This document shows positions 1-4,185 of a DNA stretch of 6,161 bases, in pieces; within the stretch, counting starts at the first letter, position 1; each line of letters begins with the position of its first letter. The stretch comes from Pseudomonadota bacterium (GTDB lineage Bacteria > SAR324 > XYD2-FULL-50-16 > JAHJRI01). The stretch is from assembly GCA_022360105.1 (NCBI GenBank), contig JAKSDL010000618.1, forward strand, positions 1-6,161. Direction: 5' to 3'. Made by a program: the position numbers and the translations under genes. A model generated the notes under the pieces. That model was given only the letters and a program-made list of their open reading frames with translations, did no database searches and had not been told where the DNA came from.

Positions 1-1
1 A

Positions 2-127
2 GTTACCCATCCTACCTTCCATTGCTCGGTCTGCCTTGATGGGTAACGGGTTACCGATCCTACTATTTTCCAAATGCCTCACCATATCTGGTTCAGCAGC
101 TCATGATGGGCAACAATGTTGCCCATC
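2..127. repeat. Cluster of five 10-bp palindrome arms (REP-like)
   Basis: Five copies of a 10-bp element, consensus GATGGGTAAC, occur in alternating orientation: minus at 2-11 (exact), plus at 38-47 (exact), minus at 50-59 (one change), plus at 105-114 (one change) and minus at 118-127 (one change). Neighbouring copies form two tight hairpins, 38-59 with a 2-nt loop and 105-127 with a 3-nt loop. The arm at 2-11 is exactly complementary to 38-47, and it may also have lost a closer partner to the left of the window. The arrangement resembles extragenic palindromic (REP/BIME-like) clusters. I see no further copy elsewhere in the window. No gene is supported in 1-135. Confidence 0.75.
105..127 (-). 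terminator. Perfect 10-bp hairpin after the LysE-type gene
   Basis: GATGGGCAAC (105-114) and GTTGCCCATC (118-127) are perfectly complementary around a 3-nt loop. The stem begins 8 nt after the stop codon of the minus-strand exporter gene. The position and strength suit a transcript 3' end. No T-run follows it on the minus strand, so it is not a standard intrinsic terminator. It may instead be an RNA 3'-end stabiliser, or simply one unit of the palindrome cluster. Confidence 0.4.
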
Positions 128-135
128 GGGCGGAA

Positions 136-729
136 TTAAATCACAATCACCACCACTGAAAGTGCTGTGATTGTTCCCAGAGAGAGGTTGAAAATTCGAA
201 ATCTTCCGGGGCTGCTCAGCAACTTGCCAATTGCCATGCCGAATCCTGTCCACAGGGAAATGGAGGGAATACAAGTTACCGCAAACACGATGACTACCTG
301 CATCGCCGAATTAATGTATTGGTCTCCTGCGATGGTAAAGGTGGTCATGGCTGAAAATGCCATGACCAGAGCCTTGGGATTTAAAAATTGAAACAATGCG
401 GCTTGCCAGAAAGTAAAGGGTCGTCCTTGTTTTTTTGATGATTCCAAGGTTGGAATGGTAGCAATCTTCCAGGCGAGATAAAGTAAATACGCTGAACCCA
501 GGACTTTTAACACCAATTGCAGCTGTGGAAACTGACTAAAAATGTATCCAAGCCCCATCGCTGTCAATGTCTGCAGGGCAACCACTCCAAACGTGATTCC
601 CAGGATATGGGGAATGGTGCGTTTAAATCCAAAATTCGCTCCGGAAGCAGTTAGCATAATATTGTTGGGGCCTGGTGTGATACAACAGGCGATGGCAAAT
701 AAAACCAAGGGAAGGAGTAGCGAATTCAT
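136..729 (-). CDS. LysE/RhtB-family amino-acid exporter
   Basis: This is a predicted 197-residue inner-membrane exporter of the LysE/RhtB family, whose members move amino acids or related compounds out of the cell using the ion gradient. The N-terminus carries the family signature ITPGPNN (about residues 17-23) in the first hydrophobic segment, and a conserved FLNPKA motif lies at 115-120. Hydrophobic segments at about 4-20, 42-64, 70-90, 120-134, 142-168 and 180-197 fit the usual six helices, and the length is typical. I chose the ATG at 727-729: the frame is open for 16 more codons upstream, but that extension is polar and unlike the family, which starts a few residues before the first helix. 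The ribosome site is weak (GGAA, about 5 nt upstream). The gene is divergent from a MocR-type regulator, a common pairing that suggests control by it. The substrate cannot be read from the sequence. Confidence 0.93.
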   Translation of the reverse strand: MNSLLLPLVLFAIACCITPGPNNIMLTASGANFGFKRTIPHILGITFGVVALQTLTAMGLGYIFSQFPQLQLVLKVLGSAYLLYLAWKIATIPTLESSKKQGRPFTFWQAALFQFLNPKALVMAFSAMTTFTIAGDQYINSAMQVVIVFAVTCIPSISLWTGFGMAIGKLLSSPGRFRIFNLSLGTITALSVVVIVI

Positions 730-751
730 TTTATTCCGTAAGATGATTGGT

Positions 752-808
752 AAACTGTATCTATCAAATGGATACAATTTGCAATTGATAGCAGGCGCTG
801 ATACGATT
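752..808. promoter_or_regulatory. Candidate MocR operator: inverted repeat plus extra half-site
   Basis: The region between the two divergent genes contains AAACTGTATC (752-761) and GATACAATTT (771-780), a 10-bp inverted repeat with one mismatch and a 9-nt spacer. A further half-site, GATACGATT, lies at 800-808, in direct orientation to the 771-779 copy and 29 bp from it. MocR regulators such as GabR and PdxR are known to bind mixed direct and inverted half-sites in such divergent regions. The inverted repeat is 23 bp from the exporter start, and the third half-site overlaps the predicted -10 of the regulator gene. Binding by the adjacent regulator is inference. Confidence 0.55.
779..807 (+). 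promoter_or_regulatory. Possible sigma70-type promoter for the MocR gene
   Basis: TTGCAA (779-784) and TACGAT (802-807) are separated by 17 bp, and each matches four of six bases of the sigma70 consensus. Transcription would start near 814, leaving about 53 nt before the ATG at 867. The GATAC half-site at 800-804 overlaps the -10, which would suit autorepression. TTGCAA is its own complement, so it could also serve as a -35 toward the exporter, but the matching -10 on that side (about 756-761) is poor. Confidence 0.35.
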
Positions 809-866
809 GTTCCATAATTGTAATAATAAAACCTCGAATATTAATGTCAATATTTATATTGTACCC

Positions 867-2258
867 ATGACAATTTGGAATCCAAATCTGGAAAGCTATC
901 CCGGTCCTCGCTACAAGGCCCTGGCCGATGCTATAGCTGATGATATCAAAGCCGGAGTACTTAAACCCCAACAAAAACTGCCGACTCACCGCTCCCTGGC
1001 GGACCTTTTAGGAGTAACCGTTGGTACTGTCACCAGGGGGTATGCTGAAGCGGAAAAAAGAGAATTGATTGTTGCCAGAATGGGAAGCGGGACCTTTGTA
1101 GGTAGTAAAAGCAATGGCATGAGCGATTACCTCCAATCACTTAGAGGGCATGGTGATCAGATCGATATGAGCCTGAGTATCACTCTGAGTCACGGACAGG
1201 AACAAGTGCTGGCTGATATTTTGAAAGAGATTGGCCATTCGGCTGCATCTATTCAAGGGTTAATCGGTTATCAATATGAAGCCGGTTCAATACGCCACCG
1301 ATCGGTTTTTGCGGAATGGCTGCGAAAATTTGGCATAAAGACTGATCGACACAACCTGGTTATTTGTAATGGCGGTCAAAATGCCATCAGCACTATTCTT
1401 TCCGCCTTGACACGAACCGGCGACAGGGTGGTATCTGATATGCTGACCTATCCGGGTTTTACCTTTTTGGTAAGGCATCACCGTCTCCGTCACTTTGGAG
1501 TGGAGATGGATAAATATGGCATGATCACGGAGGATCTCGAAGATATCTGTCAAAAACACCAGCCACGAATTCTTTATTGCATGCCCAACCTGCAAAATCC
1601 AACTTCAACCACCCTTCCTGAACAGCGCAGAAGGGAGATCATGGAAATAGCAAAGCGACATGATTTATATGTCATCGAAGACCAGGTGCAGGGGGCGTTT
1701 CAACAAGATCCGCCGTTGCCCTTGTTTAACCTGGACAATGATCGAGTCTTTTTTAGTTGCAGCTTTTCGAAAATTTTTGCCGGGGGATTACGAGTCGGTC
1801 TGATTGTATCGCCGAATCGTTTTCTGAAATCCTTGGAATCAGCTTTGTATCTTGATTCATTGTTTGCACCTCCTCTTATGGCGGAGGTGGCTTGCAATGC
1901 GATAGAATCCGGTCGGCTGGATAAGCTGATCAAGGGAAAAGACGCAGAAATCCGCGTACGGCAGCAGCTGGTGGATGAGTTGTTCGAAGGCCTGGATTAT
2001 ATCAACCAGCCCGAGTGCCCTCATGCCTGGCTCAATCTACCTGATCCCTGGCAGGCGGATGAGTTTGTATTGGAACTCCAGAAAAAAGGTGTTCTGGTAA
2101 AAGCAGTCAATTCGTTTGTGGTGAGTCCAACCAATAACACCCAGGGAATTCGAATCTGCTTGACCAGCCCCCGTAAAAGGGAACAAGTGGAAAAAGGCTT
2201 GGCGCTGATCAGGGATACTGTTGATCAACATCCGGGTGTGTGGCAGTCAATCATGTAA
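867..2258 (+). CDS. MocR/PdxR-type regulator (GntR HTH + aminotransferase-like domain)
   Basis: This is a 463-residue cytoplasmic transcription regulator of the MocR group. Residues about 12-78 form the GntR-type winged helix (LPTHRSLADLLGVTVGTVTR at 38-57, then an RMGSGTFVG wing end at 71-79). A linker follows, then a fold-type I aminotransferase-like domain from about 110 to the end. Cofactor-site residues are visible: N244 in QNPTS, D272 in IEDQVQG, the Schiff-base lysine K302 in SFSKIFAGGLRVG, and R429 in IRICLTSP, the usual carboxylate-binding arginine. PLP binding is therefore likely. The start at 867 is chosen because MTIWNPNLE... matches how close relatives begin; the 20 extra codons back to 807 look like leader sequence. 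There is no clear Shine-Dalgarno before it. Such proteins usually sense an amino acid, amine or PLP and control a divergent gene, here the LysE-type exporter. QNPTS replaces the more usual QNPTG. Confidence 0.95.
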   Translation: MTIWNPNLESYPGPRYKALADAIADDIKAGVLKPQQKLPTHRSLADLLGVTVGTVTRGYAEAEKRELIVARMGSGTFVGSKSNGMSDYLQSLRGHGDQIDMSLSITLSHGQEQVLADILKEIGHSAASIQGLIGYQYEAGSIRHRSVFAEWLRKFGIKTDRHNLVICNGGQNAISTILSALTRTGDRVVSDMLTYPGFTFLVRHHRLRHFGVEMDKYGMITEDLEDICQKHQPRILYCMPNLQNPTSTTLPEQRRREIMEIAKRHDLYVIEDQVQGAFQQDPPLPLFNLDNDRVFFSCSFSKIFAGGLRVGLIVSPNRFLKSLESALYLDSLFAPPLMAEVACNAIESGRLDKLIKGKDAEIRVRQQLVDELFEGLDYINQPECPHAWLNLPDPWQADEFVLELQKKGVLVKAVNSFVVSPTNNTQGIRICLTSPRKREQVEKGLALIRDTVDQHPGVWQSIM

Positions 2259-2261
2259 GTG

Positions 2262-2296
2262 CCGTTATCCGTTGTCAGCTATCGGTTATCGGTGGG
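2262..2296. repeat. Five degenerate 7-bp tandem units
   Basis: Just after the MocR stop codon the sequence divides into five heptamers in phase: CCGTTAT, CCGTTGT, CAGCTAT, CGGTTAT and CGGTGGG. They differ from each other at one to several positions and look like a decayed short tandem array. The unit length equals that of the perfect array 77 bp further on, although the unit sequence differs. The stretch between them (2297-2373) is AT-rich, and I see no feature in it. Confidence 0.55.
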
Positions 2297-2373
2297 GTCG
2301 TGTGAACGCTTAATAAATTTAAAAAATTGGGTGCTTTTTGTTTGACAGATTTCACGCTGTTGAATATTTTGAC

Positions 2374-2485
2374 CCAACCGCCAACCGCCAACCGCCAACC
2401 GCCAACCGCCAACCGCCAACCGCCAACCGCCAACCGCCAACCGCCAACCGCCAACCGCCAACCGCCAACCGCCAACCGCCAACCG
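2374..2485. repeat. 16 perfect tandem copies of the heptamer CCAACCG
   Basis: The 7-bp unit CCAACCG (CGGTTGG on the other strand) is repeated 16 times without a mismatch over 112 bp. It lies in the convergent intergenic region, and its last unit touches the stop codon of the HAD gene. Because 7 is not a multiple of 3 and the unit creates no stop codon, all six frames are open through it, giving apparent heptapeptide repeats (NRQPPTA on plus, VGGWRLA on minus). These are not taken as proteins. Perfect identity implies recent expansion or active slippage, so the copy number probably varies between strains. Confidence 0.97.
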
Positions 2486-3100
2486 CTATGCAGCATGTAG
2501 CAGGTTCATTTTTGTCACTGCGCTCTCAACTTCTTCGAAACCTATTGTTCTGATTGCCTCGATACCCTGTTTCTTTGCAGCTGCAATATTTGTTGCGCTA
2601 TCGTCAAAGAAAAGGACTTGTTCGGGGGATTTTCCTAACGAGTTGAGTATATATTCAAAAGTTTCCGAGTCCGGTTTAAATAGACCCGTCAGATGGGATG
2701 GAAAATGGTGATCAAAATAAGTGTTTAATCCCAGGTCATTCATTAGGATTGGCCAGTGTACCTCATTGGTGTTGCTTAGGCAGGCAATCGTGTAGCGCTC
2801 CCCAAGTTTTTTTAGCAGTGGTTGTACACCTGGATATAGACCTGATGGCCAGGTAACGAATTGTTCCAGAAACTGTTGTGGACTTACAGGCAGGTCCAGC
2901 TCCTTTACAATGTTCTCGACAAACACTTCAGGAGAGCATTTCCCGGATTCGAAATTCCTGACTGTTTTTGAAGACAACCATAATTCCATCAAATCTTCAT
3001 CGTTGTATTTATTCCCCATCCAGGAATGCATGGTTTTCATTCCGCCCAGTTCAACGAGGACACCACCAAGGTCAAATACAATTGTATCAATTTTCTTCAT
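2486..3100 (-). CDS. HAD-superfamily hydrolase, subfamily IA (YihX-like)
   Basis: This is a 204-residue cytoplasmic HAD-family hydrolase, most likely a phosphatase acting on a small phosphorylated metabolite. Motif I is FDLGGVLVE with nucleophile D10. Motif II is the serine S109 in ACLSNTN, motif III is K142 in GLFKPD, and motif IV is D166-D167 in VLFFDDS. A helical cap occupies about residues 15-95. The second aspartate of classical motif I is glycine (G12), as in the YihX-like DLGN/DLGG group, where phosphatase activity on sugar phosphates such as glucose-1-phosphate is known. The start is supported by AGGA at 3107-3110, 6 nt upstream. It lies 32 bp downstream of the YhhN-type gene on the same strand, so co-transcription is likely. 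Its stop codon TAG directly abuts the CCAACCG array, which therefore lies in its 3' untranslated region. The substrate is unknown. Confidence 0.93.
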   Translation of the reverse strand: MKKIDTIVFDLGGVLVELGGMKTMHSWMGNKYNDEDLMELWLSSKTVRNFESGKCSPEVFVENIVKELDLPVSPQQFLEQFVTWPSGLYPGVQPLLKKLGERYTIACLSNTNEVHWPILMNDLGLNTYFDHHFPSHLTGLFKPDSETFEYILNSLGKSPEQVLFFDDSATNIAAAKKQGIEAIRTIGFEEVESAVTKMNLLHAA

Positions 3101-3132
3101 ATCAATTCCTGAATAGTTATCCGGCCAGTTGG

Positions 3133-3786
3133 TCAGGCTTTTTTAAATGATCGAAACGAGCCGTATACAATCGAGAACTGGGCCAGATAGTAAGTACTCA
3201 TAATCCAATGGTCATTATAGGGAAAAGGGGATACAAAACGTTTGATCGCAATCAGTGAGTCGGAAATGATAAATATCATGGCTCCAATAACCAACATTCG
3301 ATGGTTGTTTTCCCCCAATGCTGCACTAGCCGCCATAAACAGAATAACGCCCAGGTAAAAGAAGACCGGAACGGCCATGCGGCCCAGATAGGGGTATAGG
3401 GCTCGACCTATTACGACCGCAAAAATCATCAAAGCGACAATGACGGATAAACTGAATTTGTTAATTCTGTTTGATCGCAGGAAAACAGAGATATAAAACA
3501 AGTGAGCCAGGGTAAACGCTCCAATACCGAATATAAACAGCCTGTTGGCGTCAATTGCCAGCATAACATCACCAATGCCGGAAAACACAAGTCCTGCGGT
3601 TATTAACTTGCCTTTTGAATTTCGAATATTTAAAAGGACCATGGAAGCCAGCAAAAAAATTGGCAGGGATTTTAACAGGAAGGATAATGAGTATGGGCGA
3701 AAATCCAGGGAAATTATGAAACCAAGACTGCATCCGGCAGTCAATACGGCCAGAAGCTGATTTTTCACGTTTGATGTCGTATTCAT
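3133..3786 (-). CDS. YhhN/TMEM86-family membrane protein, candidate lysoplasmalogenase
   Basis: This is a 217-residue polytopic membrane protein of the YhhN/TMEM86 family. Characterised members, including human TMEM86B and a Legionella YhhN protein, hydrolyse the vinyl-ether bond of lysoplasmalogens to give a fatty aldehyde and a glycerophospho-base. About eight hydrophobic segments are visible (roughly 9-26, 33-52, 59-78, 82-103, 110-130, 136-156, 162-181 and 196-210). Family landmarks are K39 with LPIF near the second helix, GIGDVML with G72-D73, H95 in the AHLFY stretch, and ISDSLIAIKRF with S175-D176 in the seventh helix. The polar residues inside the membrane are presumed to form the active site. 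The ATG at 3784-3786 gives a family-typical N-terminus; the ribosome site is weak. The HAD phosphatase gene follows 32 bp downstream. The family call is firm, but the exact substrate is inference, because plasmalogen content of this organism is unknown. Confidence 0.9.
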   Translation of the reverse strand: MNTTSNVKNQLLAVLTAGCSLGFIISLDFRPYSLSFLLKSLPIFLLASMVLLNIRNSKGKLITAGLVFSGIGDVMLAIDANRLFIFGIGAFTLAHLFYISVFLRSNRINKFSLSVIVALMIFAVVIGRALYPYLGRMAVPVFFYLGVILFMAASAALGENNHRMLVIGAMIFIISDSLIAIKRFVSPFPYNDHWIMSTYYLAQFSIVYGSFRSFKKA

Positions 3787-4080
3787 GGGACAAGAGTTTT
3801 AGATGTCGATTTTATTAAATTTAACCTATCGGTATATTGAGGAAGCGACTAAAAAACCGGAGCCACTTTACAACAACTTTTCGTTGTAGTGTTGATTAAG
3901 TGTTGTTTCTTTCGTAAGCTAATATATTACAGCAGTTTATAAAACCCTGCCAGGGAAATGGCTCTTTCAGGTCAACTGAACCTTGACTATTATTCGGGTA
4001 ACTGCCTGAATGTAAATTGAGTTTTTATTCAATTGGTAGTTGGTGACCGGGCGTCTTTGACCGCAGTACGGAAGTAGTGA

Positions 4081-4119
4081 TGACAATCGTAATTAGGCTT
4101 TGTATTTTACCTATTGTCA
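4081..4119. promoter_or_regulatory. Inverted repeat TGACAAT-N25-ATTGTCA upstream of the DUF6909 gene
   Basis: TGACAAT (4081-4087) and ATTGTCA (4113-4119) are exact complements separated by 25 bp, ending 66 bp before the start codon. The wide spacing suits two protein half-sites about four helical turns apart, or a leader RNA stem with a large loop. The role is inference. Confidence 0.35.
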
Positions 4120-4172
4120 CGCATTCAGGGCATCCAAATCAATAATCGTGCACCAGTTGAAACTAATATTTT

Positions 4173-4179
4173 AAAGGAG
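4173..4179 (+). promoter_or_regulatory. Strong ribosome binding site that fixes a TTG start
   Basis: AAAGGAG stands 6 nt before the TTG at 4186-4188. An in-frame TAA at 4180-4182 excludes any upstream start, and the next in-frame ATG (4348) would remove 54 residues of conserved-looking protein. TTG is therefore the start. Confidence 0.9.
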
Positions 4180-4185
4180 TAACCA

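Larger units (their letters stand above)
3787..4185. other. 399-bp divergent intergenic region, no gene supported
   Basis: This stretch separates the YhhN-type gene (minus) from the DUF6909-type gene (plus), so it must hold their promoters. Visible structures are a hairpin at 3869-3891 (TACAAC/GTTGTA, extendable with one mismatch), an 11-bp near-palindrome CCCTG-C-CAGGG at 3945-3955, a small inverted repeat TTCAG/CTGAA at 3966-3980, two direct copies of TGACCG at 4043-4048 and 4058-4063, and a TGACAAT/ATTGTCA inverted repeat at 4081-4119. TTGAC-type -35 candidates occur at 3983 and 4057, but neither has a good -10 at normal spacing. I see no tRNA or recognisable riboswitch. A small regulatory RNA or structured leader is possible but unproven. 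Confidence 0.6.

Noticed and set aside
730..777. N-terminal extension of the exporter to an ATG at 777
   Set aside because: The extra 16 residues are polar and basic, unlike the family N-terminus, and the extension would run through the operator-like inverted repeat.
807..866. N-terminal extension of the MocR gene to 807
   Set aside because: The extra 20 residues are Asn/Ile-rich leader-like sequence, overlap the predicted -10, and do not match the regular MocR start just before the winged helix.
726..989. Minus-strand 87-codon frame over the divergent promoter region
   Set aside because: It is antisense to the start of the MocR gene, has no domain character, and covers the regulatory region.
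2321..2339. Intrinsic terminator between mocR and the HAD gene (A-run then T-run)
   Set aside because: The pairing would be only five A-T pairs with no GC stem, too weak to count as a terminator on either strand.
2374..2485. CRISPR array
   Set aside because: The units are 7 bp and directly adjacent with no spacers.
2275..2553. Repeat-rich reading frames on both strands (VGGWRLA or NRQPPTA heptapeptides)
   Set aside because: They exist only because the 7-bp array has no stop codon in any frame. They lack ribosome sites, overlap each other and part of the HAD gene, and have no domain outside the repeat.
3958..4020. 20-codon small ORF in the divergent intergenic region
   Set aside because: The purine stretch before its ATG (AGGG) is only 2 nt away, too close for a normal ribosome site, and the peptide shows no attenuator-like codon run or signal features.
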